This document shows, one piece after another, positions 8,733 through 16,028 of a stretch of 64,000 bases of DNA. Position numbers and translations under genes: made by a program. Each line of letters begins with the position of its first letter. The stretch's first letter is position 1. Source of the stretch: Cupriavidus sp. U2 (GTDB taxonomy: Bacteria > Pseudomonadota > Gammaproteobacteria > Burkholderiales > Burkholderiaceae); the NCBI RefSeq assembly GCF_009663685.2, contig NZ_RCOG02000027.1, positions 142,240 to 206,239 on the forward strand, written 5' to 3'. The notes below the pieces were generated by a model that was given only the letters and a program-made list of their open reading frames with translations, searched no databases and was not told where the DNA came from.

Positions 8733-8888
8733 ATGACACTTCAGAAGCTCTGGATGCCGATCATCGCCATCACCCTCGCCTTCGCTACGGTCGGCGTGGC
8801 TGGCGCCGTGGTTTACGGCATGTGGCAACAGGCCATCGAGCCGGTTCACGCCGCAGCGCACGCCGTGATGTCGCACCACCACCTGTGA
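8733..8888 (+). CDS. Small single-pass membrane protein (51 residues)
   Basis: The product has one hydrophobic segment (about residues 8-30, with IIAITLAFATVGVAGAVVYG) followed by a short tail ending in HHH. A GGGAG ribosome binding site lies seven bases before the ATG. It is not recognised. It is the first gene of a run that continues with a 33-residue membrane protein, an AraC regulator, a DUF3331 protein and the cioAB oxidase. The His-rich end could bind metal or simply lie at the membrane face. A role as an oxidase accessory subunit, like CydX, is possible but unproven. Confidence 0.65.
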   Translation: MTLQKLWMPIIAITLAFATVGVAGAVVYGMWQQAIEPVHAAAHAVMSHHHL

Positions 8889-8896
8889 GCACCGTC

Positions 8897-8998
8897 ATGT
8901 CCGACCAGGAAAGCCTGTTGCTGATGTACGGCTGGATCGTCCTCGCCGTGCTGAACCTGATTTTGATTGCCGTCGCGTACCTCCAGTACGCCGGTTGA
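8897..8998 (+). CDS. Very small single-pass membrane protein (33 residues)
   Basis: The product is a short polar start followed by one membrane helix (about 9-31, YGWIVLAVLNLILIAVAYLQ). It begins eight bases after the stop of the 51-residue gene, and its start is preceded by GTGAGC. Its size and shape are like CydX/CydS-type peptides that stabilise bd oxidases, and cioAB follows 1.5 kb downstream on the same strand. No sequence signature confirms this. Base composition and the tight spacing argue that it is a real gene. Confidence 0.55.
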   Translation: MSDQESLLLMYGWIVLAVLNLILIAVAYLQYAG

Positions 8999-9039
8999 AC
9001 GCCCGCCGCCGCACCGATACCGCATCCAGGAGCCCCGCC

Positions 9040-10050
9040 ATGAAAGATGTAGCAACCACCGTCCTCGACGCCCCTGACACCTCTGGCGCCGCACCCGCCA
9101 GGGCAGCGCCCCAGCTTCGCGTGGCCGCCGCGCAGGCGCCCGGCTTCGTCCAGTGCGAAACCCGCTGGCGACACGCCCCCGAGGCGGCGGTCACGCCCGG
9201 CCACCGTGACGCCATCGTGGTGTCGCGCTGGACTTGCGACGGCGAGCCGCCTGACACGGTGTCGCACGCCGGCGATCCCACCCGGCACTGCATCGCCATC
9301 AACCTGCGGTCCAGCTCGATCCGCTTCCTGTGCGGCGGCATGCCGGTGTTTGACGGACGGCTGGGTGCCGGTGCGGTCCACGTGACCGCGCCGGGCACCG
9401 CCACCAGCGCCGTGTACGCTTCAGCCACCGACGTGCTTCACCTGTTCGTGCCCCAATCGGTGCTGGCGGCCTGCTACGCCGACCAGTTCGGCCACGACCA
9501 CGACGGCGAATTGCGGCTCGAAGATCCGTTCTTCCATGCCGACCCGGCACTGGAACGCCTTGGCCAGGCCCTGGCCGTGGCGCATTCGCAGGACCCGGGC
9601 CTGGGCCGCATCTTTGCCGACAGCGTGGCCCTGGCCATCGTGGCGCGCGTGGTGGCTAATCATTTCCAGCGCATTGCGTCGAACACGCGTGCGGTGACCA
9701 CGCTGCCCCAGTGGCGTCTGCGCCGCGCCATCGAGTTCATCGACGCGAACCTGTCCGCCCCCATCGGGCTGGCTGATATCGCGCGCAGCACCGGGCTTAC
9801 GCGCATGTACTTTGCCGCCCAGTTCCGGCGCACCACGGGCATGCGCCCGCACGAATACCTGGTGCGCCGCCGTATCGAACACGCGCAGGACCTGCTGCGC
9901 GGCGGCGACGGCAGCGTGCTGGAAGTGGCCATGCGCTGCGGATTCCGCTCGCAAGCCCATTTCACCACCGTCTTCAAGCGTTTCGTCGGCGACACGCCGC
10001 ACTGCTGGCGCGTCAAGGTCACCTCTACTCCCGGGAGCTCCCATGGCTGA
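9040..10050 (+). CDS. AraC-family transcriptional regulator
   Basis: The roughly 336-residue protein has an N-terminal cupin-like sensing part (about 30-210) resembling the AraC-binding-like domain, and a C-terminal double helix-turn-helix (about 235-325) with IGLADIARSTGLTRMYFAAQFRR-type and VLEVAMRCGFRSQAHFTTVFKR-type signatures. The ATG at 9040 follows CCAGGAG; a TTG 45 bases upstream opens the frame but has no such site. The gene lies 41 bases after the 33-residue membrane protein and its end overlaps the DUF3331 gene by eight bases. It may control the adjoining oxidase genes or their own operon. Confidence 0.9.
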   Translation: MKDVATTVLDAPDTSGAAPARAAPQLRVAAAQAPGFVQCETRWRHAPEAAVTPGHRDAIVVSRWTCDGEPPDTVSHAGDPTRHCIAINLRSSSIRFLCGGMPVFDGRLGAGAVHVTAPGTATSAVYASATDVLHLFVPQSVLAACYADQFGHDHDGELRLEDPFFHADPALERLGQALAVAHSQDPGLGRIFADSVALAIVARVVANHFQRIASNTRAVTTLPQWRLRRAIEFIDANLSAPIGLADIARSTGLTRMYFAAQFRRTTGMRPHEYLVRRRIEHAQDLLRGGDGSVLEVAMRCGFRSQAHFTTVFKRFVGDTPHCWRVKVTSTPGSSHG

Positions 10051-10519
10051 AACCCTGTACCCCGCATCCGTCTACACCCACGATCTGGCGGACGTGCGCG
10101 ACAGCGCCTGCGACACGTGGCTGCGCACCATCGCGCTGCTGGATCCGAAGCGCCAGACGCTGGCATCCTTGACCTACACCGCCGAGGACAACGCACTGCG
10201 CGCCCATGCCCCGATCGTCAGCATCATCGAACGGCTCAGCAGCGCCATGGCCGTGGTGAGCTGGCGCGACGCCACGCACTGCCGCTACGGGGCGCAGGTA
10301 TGGACCATCGGTCCGGCCCGCGAGAGCGGCGTCTGCGCGTTGTCCGGCCAGCCCATCGACAAGAGCGACCTGGTGTTTCGCCCGCAGCGTTCGCGTCCGC
10401 CCGCGCTCAATGCCGACGCGATGATCCTGGCCTCTGCCATGGACAGCGCCGGCGTGGCGCTTGCGCCCGCGCTGGACGACACGCAGCCCGCCATCGCTTA
10501 CCGGTCGAACGCCAGGTAA
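10043..10519 (+). CDS. DUF3331-like protein
   Basis: This 158-residue cytoplasmic protein matches my recollection of DUF3331, a family largely confined to Burkholderia and Cupriavidus. The recognisable parts are WLRTIALLD near residue 28, SWRDATHCRYGAQVW near 73-87, CALSGQPI near 97-104, and RPPALNADAMILAS near 118-131. The paired Cys in GVCALSG and the earlier HCRYG could form a metal site, but no function is known. The ATG lies within the last eight bases of the AraC gene with a GGGAG site before it, and the oxidase gene follows after six bases, so it is very probably translated from the same message. Confidence 0.75.
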   Translation: MAETLYPASVYTHDLADVRDSACDTWLRTIALLDPKRQTLASLTYTAEDNALRAHAPIVSIIERLSSAMAVVSWRDATHCRYGAQVWTIGPARESGVCALSGQPIDKSDLVFRPQRSRPPALNADAMILASAMDSAGVALAPALDDTQPAIAYRSNAR

Positions 10520-10525
10520 CGCGCC

Positions 10526-11926
10526 ATGCACGACGTCACCGACCTGTCTCGGCTGCAGTTCGCCTTCACCGCGATCTTTCATATCCTCTGGCCGATCCTG
10601 ACCATCAGCCTGTCGGCCTTCCTGTTCATCGTCGAAGTGCTCTGGATTCGCACCAACGACGTGGCGTGGTACCGCCACGCGCGGTTCTGGAGCAAGCTGC
10701 TGCTGCTGAACTTTGCCGTCGGCGTGGTCAGCGGCATCCCGATGGAGTTCGAATTCGGCACCAACTGGAGCGGGTTCTCGCAGTTCACGGGGCAGTTCTT
10801 CGGCAACATCCTCGGCTTCGAGGGCGCCATGGCCTTCATGCTCGAAGCCGGCTTTGTCGGCATCATGATGTTCGGCTGGGAGCGCGTGCCGCGCGGCGTG
10901 CACCTGTTTGCCACTGGCATGGTGGCGCTGGGCTCGTCGCTGTCGGCCTTCTGGATCATGGTGGCCAATTCGTGGATGCAGACCCCGGCCGGCGTGGCGG
11001 TGAAAGACGGCAAGATCGTCGTCACCGATTACCTGCGCGCGATCTTCAATCCCGATGCGCTCTGGGGCATCAGCCACATGTGGATGGCCGCGCTGGAAAC
11101 CGGGCTGGTGGTGGTGGCCGGCATCTCGGCCTGGTACCTGCTGAAGCGGCGCCAGCCGGCGTTCTTCGCACGCTCGTTCGGGCTGGCCATGGTGCTGCTG
11201 GCAATCGTGGCGCCGTTGCAGGTATGGCTGGGCGACGGCAGCGGCGTGGACGTCTTCGAGACGCAGCCCGCCAAGGGGGCCGCCATCGAAGGCCACTGGC
11301 AGACCAATGCGCCGGGCACGGCCGCGTCGTGGTCGCTGCTGGCCTGGCCCAACCAGGCCGCCCAGCGTAATGACTGGGCCATCGAGGTGCCCGGCATGCT
11401 AAGCCTGCTGGCGACGCACAAGGTACATGGCACCGTCACGGGCCTGGCCGATATTCCGCGCGCCGACCAGCCCCCGATGCTGCCGCTGCTCTACTACGCG
11501 TTTCGGGTGATGGCCGGCATCGGCGTGCTGTTCGTGGTGCTGGCGCTGTGGACGGCACGGGTGCTGCGCCGCACGCGCCACCAGCCCGCCAGCCTGAGCC
11601 AGCATCGGGCGCTGCTGCTGGCATGGATCGTCGCCATTCCTCTGCCGTACCTGGCCGTCGAGTGCGGCTGGATCGTGCGCGAGGTGGGGCGCCAGCCATG
11701 GCTGGTCTATGGCCTGTTGCGCACCCCGCAAGGGGTCTCGACCGCCATTTCCCCTGCCGACGTCACCGGCAGCATCGCGATGTTCGGCGCCTTCTACGCA
11801 GTGCTGCTGGTGACCTTCGCCTGGCTCGCCGCGCGCTGGCTGCGCCAGGGGCCGGACCTGTCGCTCAGCCCCCCGGCAACCGCCCCGGCGGCCCTGCCGG
11901 CGGCCGTCGAGCGCAGCACCTACTGA
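10526..11926 (+). CDS. cioA: Cytochrome bd-type quinol oxidase subunit I (CioA-like)
   Basis: Subunit I carries the hemes of the bd oxidase, which reduces oxygen to water with ubiquinol and does not pump protons. The 466-residue length and short Q-loop fit the CioA/cyanide-insensitive group rather than long-loop E. coli CydA. The heme ligand His19 sits in FHILWP; GFVGIMMFGWERVP carries the conserved Trp-Glu; ISHMWMAALETG contains the second His; and ECGWIVREVGRQPWLVYGLLRT is the conserved C-terminal block. About nine membrane segments are visible. It is followed 16 bases later by subunit II. The upstream AraC and DUF3331 genes are close enough to be co-transcribed. Confidence 0.96.
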   Translation: MHDVTDLSRLQFAFTAIFHILWPILTISLSAFLFIVEVLWIRTNDVAWYRHARFWSKLLLLNFAVGVVSGIPMEFEFGTNWSGFSQFTGQFFGNILGFEGAMAFMLEAGFVGIMMFGWERVPRGVHLFATGMVALGSSLSAFWIMVANSWMQTPAGVAVKDGKIVVTDYLRAIFNPDALWGISHMWMAALETGLVVVAGISAWYLLKRRQPAFFARSFGLAMVLLAIVAPLQVWLGDGSGVDVFETQPAKGAAIEGHWQTNAPGTAASWSLLAWPNQAAQRNDWAIEVPGMLSLLATHKVHGTVTGLADIPRADQPPMLPLLYYAFRVMAGIGVLFVVLALWTARVLRRTRHQPASLSQHRALLLAWIVAIPLPYLAVECGWIVREVGRQPWLVYGLLRTPQGVSTAISPADVTGSIAMFGAFYAVLLVTFAWLAARWLRQGPDLSLSPPATAPAALPAAVERSTY

Positions 11927-11942
11927 CCACCGGAGATTCGCC

Positions 11943-12914
11943 ATGGAAACCAACGCCCATACCCTGCTGGTATCGCTCTGGTTCTGCATCCTGGGCCTGA
12001 TGCTGGCCGCCTATGTCGTCACGGACGGCTTTGATCTTGGCATCGGCATCCTGAGCCTGTTCGAGCCGGAGCGCGAACGGCGCGACGTGATGGTCGAATC
12101 GATCATCCACGTCTGGGATGCCAATGAAACCTGGCTCGTGGTGCTGGGGGGCGGACTGTTTGGCGCCTTCCCGGCCGCCTACGCCATGCTGCTGCCACAG
12201 CTGTACCTGCCGCTGATGGCGCTGATCGCCGGGCTGATCATGCGCGGCGCGGCCATCGAGTTCCGCCACGCCACCCATCGCGGCCCGTTCTGGGACCGCG
12301 TCTTCGGCGTCGGCAGCCTGCTGGCCGCCGTGGCCCAGGGCGTGATCCTCGGACGCATCATCACCGGGCTGGGTCCGGGCGCATGGAACGCCGTGTTCAC
12401 GCTGGTTGCCGCCGTGGGCGTGGCCGCCGGTTACGCGCTGCTGGGCGCCACCTACCTGATCAAGAAGACGTCGTATCCGGTCGACGCTTCGGCGCGCAAG
12501 TGGACACTGGCAACGCTGCCGATCACCGTCGTCAGTGCGCTGGTGCTGTCCGGCGCCACGCTGCGGCTGAGCCTGATCGGCACCCACCGCTGGCACCAGC
12601 ATGGCGTGCTGGCCGTGCTGCTGGCGCTGGGTGTGATGGCCGCACTGGCGGTCTCCTGGATTGCGGGGTCGACCTGGACCGGCCGCCGCCGGTCTCCGTT
12701 CCGCGCCGCCGTGCTGTTGTTTCTGGTGTCGTTCGGCGGCCTGGCTGTCAGCCTGTTCCCGAACGTGGTGCCGGGGCGCCTGTCGCTGATCGATGCCGCC
12801 TCCGACGACCGCACGCTGGTATTCATGCTGATCGGCATTGGCGTGCTGCTGCCGGTCATGCTGGGCTACAACCTGTACCAGTATCACGTGTTCCGCGGCA
12901 AGGTGGCCGTCTGA
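11943..12914 (+). CDS. cioB: Cytochrome bd-type quinol oxidase subunit II (CioB-like)
   Basis: The 323-residue membrane protein is the structural partner of subunit I. The diagnostic start is visible: a first helix followed by AAYVVTDGFDLGIGIL (about 22-37), then HVWDANETWLVVLGGGLFGAFP (about 56-77) and the RGAAIEFRH block. The length fits short CioB/CydB proteins. A GGAGATTC ribosome binding site precedes the ATG. A bidirectional terminator lies 30 bases after the stop. No CydX-like gene follows it; the nearest candidates are the two tiny membrane proteins upstream at 8733-8998. Confidence 0.96.
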   Translation: METNAHTLLVSLWFCILGLMLAAYVVTDGFDLGIGILSLFEPERERRDVMVESIIHVWDANETWLVVLGGGLFGAFPAAYAMLLPQLYLPLMALIAGLIMRGAAIEFRHATHRGPFWDRVFGVGSLLAAVAQGVILGRIITGLGPGAWNAVFTLVAAVGVAAGYALLGATYLIKKTSYPVDASARKWTLATLPITVVSALVLSGATLRLSLIGTHRWHQHGVLAVLLALGVMAALAVSWIAGSTWTGRRRSPFRAAVLLFLVSFGGLAVSLFPNVVPGRLSLIDAASDDRTLVFMLIGIGVLLPVMLGYNLYQYHVFRGKVAV

Positions 12915-12937
12915 GCTGCATGCGGCGCCGGCTCGGA

Positions 12938-12967
12938 AAAAAAGAGCCCTCTCCAGCGGAGAGGGCT
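12938..12967. terminator. Hairpin terminator between cioB and dps
   Basis: A perfect 10-bp stem AGCCCTCTCC (12945-12954) and GGAGAGGGCT (12958-12967) encloses a three-base loop. On the minus strand it is followed by seven T residues (A run at 12938-12944), so it is a classical intrinsic terminator for dps. On the plus strand the trailing T run is poor, but the stem may also end the cio transcript. Confidence 0.85.
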
Positions 12968-12989
12968 TTGGCGTTGCGCGTCGGCAACG

Positions 12990-13463
12990 TTACCTGACCG
13001 ACTCTGCCGGGAACCACGCGCGGCGCTGCGCTTCGTCGATCCAGTTTTCCAGCAGGCTGGCGGTGGCCACGTCGGCATGGTCGTCGCATACCGCGTGGGC
13101 ATCGAGCATGGCTTCGACCAGCGTGAGGTTGTCGGCATGCAGCTCGCGCAGCATGGCCTTGGGCGAGACGTCTTCGGCGTCGTTGTCGCGCACGCGCTGG
13201 AGCCGTGCAATGGCGCCGATCGAGCGTAGCGTCGTGCCGCCGAGCTTGCGCACGCGCTCGGCCACGTCATCGGTCATCGCGAAGATCTGGGTGGCCTGCT
13301 CGTCCAGCATCAGGTGGTAGTCGCGGAAGTGCGGGCCGGACATGTGCCAGTGGAAGTTCTTGGTCTTCAGGTACAGCGCGAAGACGTCGGCCAGCAGCCG
13401 GTTCAGGTGATCCGAGATTTCGGTGACGGCCAGGCCGGGATCGTCAAGCTGGGTAAGGGTCAT
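12990..13463 (-). CDS. dps: Dps-family mini-ferritin / DNA-protecting protein
   Basis: Dps forms a 12-subunit shell that oxidises ferrous iron with hydrogen peroxide and often binds DNA. The 157-residue length fits. The ferroxidase signature is clear: NFHWHMSGPHFRDYHLMLDEQ near 34-54, followed by AERVRKLGG and the second helix pair with LENWIDEAQRRAW near the end. The open frame extends upstream to 13616, but the ATG at 13463 has a CTGGAG site and matches the usual start. It is convergent with cioB and divergent from the histidine kinase gene; a GCATA-N9-TATGC inverted repeat lies 17-35 bases upstream. Confidence 0.93.
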   Translation of the reverse strand: MTLTQLDDPGLAVTEISDHLNRLLADVFALYLKTKNFHWHMSGPHFRDYHLMLDEQATQIFAMTDDVAERVRKLGGTTLRSIGAIARLQRVRDNDAEDVSPKAMLRELHADNLTLVEAMLDAHAVCDDHADVATASLLENWIDEAQRRAWFPAESVR

Positions 13464-13650
13464 GATGGGCTCCAGTAAGGCATAACAAAGGGCTATGCGC
13501 CCCGATTCTGTGCACTCGCGGGCGCCTGTGGCGCCGGCGGGTGTCCATCTCGACTGTGCACCTGCGGCGCTGACGCGGATTGTCCCCAGATCAACCGCTT
13601 GCAAAAACGCACCCAAGGTTCCCGAAGGGCGACGAATGCGTGGACATCTC

Positions 13651-13665
13651 CTATACCTTCATATG
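13651..13665. promoter_or_regulatory. Shared motif, copy C (CTATACCTTCATATG)
   Basis: Third copy of the CTATRCCTTCRT core, in the divergent region between dps and the histidine kinase. It lies 43 bases upstream of the kinase ATG at 13708 and about 190 bases from dps. If the FixJ-like regulator binds it, the kinase gene would be feedback-controlled. Confidence 0.5.
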
Positions 13666-13707
13666 ATTCCTCGACCAGTCATTCAGGACTAATATCAGGG
13701 TCGGATC

Positions 13708-15234
13708 ATGCTGCCGGCCGTGGGCATGGGCATACCGATAACCAGCAATACGGGCGACAGGATGTACAACACAACCACCAACCGGCTGTTGATGGGCGCG
13801 GCAGGCCTGCTGGGCCTGTGTGTCTTCGCGATCGACGCCCTGACGCCACTCGATTTCGCCATCGCGGTGGTCTATGTGCTCGTCATCCTGCTGGTGGCGC
13901 TGACCGGATCGATCCGCGCCACCCGGGTCACCGCTGCCACGGCGCTGGTGCTCACAGTGGCGGCCTTTGCGATTTCGCAGAACCCCGACCCCGATCACGG
14001 CCAGCTGGCACGCTTCGTCTTTGCCCTGCTGGCCATCGGCACCACTACGCTGCTGGCGCTGCGCAACCTGGCCGACATGGCGCGGCGGCGCCGCACCGAG
14101 GCCGCCCTGGCGCGCAGCGAGGCATTCCTGGCCGAAGCCCAGCGGCTCAGCAAGACCGGCAGTATCGCGCTGCGGCTGCCGGCCAACACGATGACGTGGT
14201 CGGACGAGGCGTTCCGTATCCTCGGCTACCCGCGGGGCGAGGCGCCGCATTTCGGCATGGTGCTCACCCGCGTGCATCCGGACGATCTGGTCGAAGTGCA
14301 GCGCGTGCATGCGGCCATGCTCGGCGGCGTGGAGAGCGTGGATCTGCGGCACCGGCTACTGCTGCCCGGTGGCGCGATCCGTCACGTGCATCTGGTGGCG
14401 CGCCGCAGCGCCACGGCCGGCGACCAGCACGAGTACGTGGGCGCCCTGATGGATACCACCGACGCCATCGAGACGCAGCAGGCACTGCATCGGACCATGA
14501 CCGAACTGGCGCATGTGTCGCGCGTGACCACGCTGGGCCAGCTGGCCGCGTCGATCGCACACGAGGTGACGCAGCCGATGGCCGCCATCGTCACCTGCGG
14601 CAGCTCGGCACTGCGCTGGCTGCAGCGCGACGAGCCCGAGATCGCCGAAGCCACCGAATCGATCGAACAGGTGATTCGCGACGCCAGCCGCGCCAACGAC
14701 ATCATCCGGCAGATTCGCGCCATGGCGCAGAAGTCGGAGCCCAAGTACGTGGATATCGGCGTCGACCACCTCGTGACGGCTTCGCTGGAACTGGTTAGGC
14801 GCGAGTTGCAGGACCATCAGGTAGCGGTCGATCTGGACCTGGATGCCGACGGCGTGCAGATTCATGGCGACTGGACGCAACTGCAGCAGGTGCTGGTGAA
14901 CCTGATGGTGAACGCCGCGCAGGCCATGTCGCATGTGTCAGGCCGGCGCCGGCTCACGCTGGCCAGCCGCGTCATGCCAGACCATACGGTGCTGCTGGTG
15001 GTCAGCGATACGGGTCCGGGCATTCCCGACAAGGACATGGACCGCCTGTTCAACGCGTTCTACACGACCAAGCCGGACGGCATGGGCATGGGGCTGTCCA
15101 TTTGCCGGAACATCGTGGAATCCCACGGCGGCAGTATCGCGGCGGAATCGTTGCCGGAAGGCGGCGCCAAAATGATGGTACGGCTGCCGCAACGGATGGC
15201 CGATGGCGGGCAGGCGACCCAGGAAGCGGCCTGA
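13708..15234 (+). CDS. PAS-containing membrane sensor histidine kinase (FixL-like)
   Basis: The 508-residue protein has three or four membrane segments in its first 115 residues, a PAS domain (about 150-260, with SDEAFRILGYPRGE and VHPDDL), a dimerisation/phospho-acceptor domain with His285 in SIAHEVTQPMAAIV, and a catalytic ATPase domain with VNLMVNAAQAM, SDTGPGIP and GMGMGLSICRNIVE. The HEVTQP H box is typical of kinases that partner FixJ/TodT-type regulators. The start at 13708 has AGGG seven bases upstream; an in-frame ATG at 13762 lacks good spacing. No regulator gene adjoins it, so the cognate is probably the FixJ-like protein at 1824-2477. No heme-binding PAS residue could be assigned with confidence, so the signal is unknown. 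Confidence 0.92.
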   Translation: MLPAVGMGIPITSNTGDRMYNTTTNRLLMGAAGLLGLCVFAIDALTPLDFAIAVVYVLVILLVALTGSIRATRVTAATALVLTVAAFAISQNPDPDHGQLARFVFALLAIGTTTLLALRNLADMARRRRTEAALARSEAFLAEAQRLSKTGSIALRLPANTMTWSDEAFRILGYPRGEAPHFGMVLTRVHPDDLVEVQRVHAAMLGGVESVDLRHRLLLPGGAIRHVHLVARRSATAGDQHEYVGALMDTTDAIETQQALHRTMTELAHVSRVTTLGQLAASIAHEVTQPMAAIVTCGSSALRWLQRDEPEIAEATESIEQVIRDASRANDIIRQIRAMAQKSEPKYVDIGVDHLVTASLELVRRELQDHQVAVDLDLDADGVQIHGDWTQLQQVLVNLMVNAAQAMSHVSGRRRLTLASRVMPDHTVLLVVSDTGPGIPDKDMDRLFNAFYTTKPDGMGMGLSICRNIVESHGGSIAAESLPEGGAKMMVRLPQRMADGGQATQEAA

Positions 15235-15297
15235 TCCCGGCCCCCGGGGCGGCCCTGGGGCGAACATTGCGTCGCCCTCTGAACCCCGATCCAGCTT

Positions 15298-15324
15298 AAA
15301 AAAAGCCGGCGCCTGGGCGGCACC
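15298..15324 (-). terminator. Intrinsic terminator of the small-protein operon
   Basis: Reading the minus strand directly after the stop of the 45-residue gene, GGTGCC and GGCGCC pair (one G-T pair) around a five-base loop and are followed by GGC and seven T residues. It separates this operon from the end of the histidine kinase gene. Confidence 0.7.
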
Positions 15325-15462
15325 TCAGACGCCTGCCCAGAGCGCCGTGACCAGCGCCATGCCGCAACTGGCGGCACAGACGCCCAGCCATGCCAGCGCC
15401 AGCGTGACACGACCGACGGCCGCGCTGGCGGCCCGGCCGTCGATTTCGACATTGGCGATCAT
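15325..15462 (-). CDS. Small membrane protein of unknown function (45 residues)
   Basis: The product starts MIANVEIDGR and has a single hydrophobic helix (about 19-42, LALAWLGVCAASCGMALVTA) with two cysteines. The gene begins eight bases after the stop of the 87-residue secreted protein and ends immediately before a terminator, which supports it as a real second gene of that operon. It is not recognised. Confidence 0.6.
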   Translation of the reverse strand: MIANVEIDGRAASAAVGRVTLALAWLGVCAASCGMALVTALWAGV

Positions 15463-15470
15463 GCCGGCGC

Positions 15471-15734
15471 TCAGGCGGGCGTGTTGCCCGGAGGCGCCGA
15501 TACGCCGGTCAGGTCCTGACCAACCTGGATAAAGCGGCCCTGGTCGGCCGGCGACACATTGAAGCGTGCGCCCTGCGTGTAGACGTCACGCGGCTGGTCG
15601 ATGTTGTACTGCGGGTGCGATTGCGTGGCCGGGTGCTTGCCGGTCTCGGCGGCATTGGCCATGCCGGTGCCAAGGGCGCTGACGGCGGCCACGCCGCATG
15701 CCACGAGAACGGGAACGAGGTGCTTGCGAATCAT
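15471..15734 (-). CDS. Small periplasmic/secreted protein of unknown function (87 residues)
   Basis: A Sec signal is clear (MIRKHLVPV, hydrophobic core, ending ANAAE near residue 30). The 57-residue mature part has repeated His, Gln, Asn and Asp residues (HPATQSHPQYNIDQPRD) and ends SAPPGNTPA. No cysteine remains in the mature part and no family is recognised. The ATG follows a CAGGAG site and sits within a longer open frame whose upstream part has no support. It heads a two-gene operon with the 45-residue membrane protein and is divergent from the YdeP-like molybdoenzyme. Confidence 0.7.
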   Translation of the reverse strand: MIRKHLVPVLVACGVAAVSALGTGMANAAETGKHPATQSHPQYNIDQPRDVYTQGARFNVSPADQGRFIQVGQDLTGVSAPPGNTPA

Positions 15735-16028
15735 GATGGACTCCTGGTTGACTTGCGTTGCAGACGGAAAAACCTTCTGGCTTCCCGCCGGGGCCTGCGT
15801 CGCAAGCCCGTGAATCCATCGTAGGCGGCACCGCCGCGCGGCGCATTCGTACGTGGGTTGCCTCGCGCTAGCCAATTTGTAGAGCACCATCATCCTTTGG
15901 TTTGCATGGCGCATCGCCGGGCGTGCAAAACCGAAACCCCTGCCGCCAGCGGCAACGCCCGCCACCCTGCCGCCGATACGCTTGGCCCATCCCGACGTAT
16001 CGATTCCCTTCAGGCAGGAGCCGCCGCC
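15735..16028. other. Divergent intergenic region, small secreted protein / YdeP-like
   Basis: These 294 bases hold the promoters of the two divergent operons. A CATTCGTACG sequence near 15845 shares only TTCGTA with the motif family described elsewhere and is not counted. The last part carries an AGGCAGGAG ribosome binding site for the molybdoenzyme. Nothing else was seen. Confidence 0.4.

Noticed and set aside
15840..15855. Possible further copy of the CTATRCCTTCRT motif (CATTCGTACG)
   Set aside because: Only TTCGTA is shared; the conserved CTATRCC half is absent.
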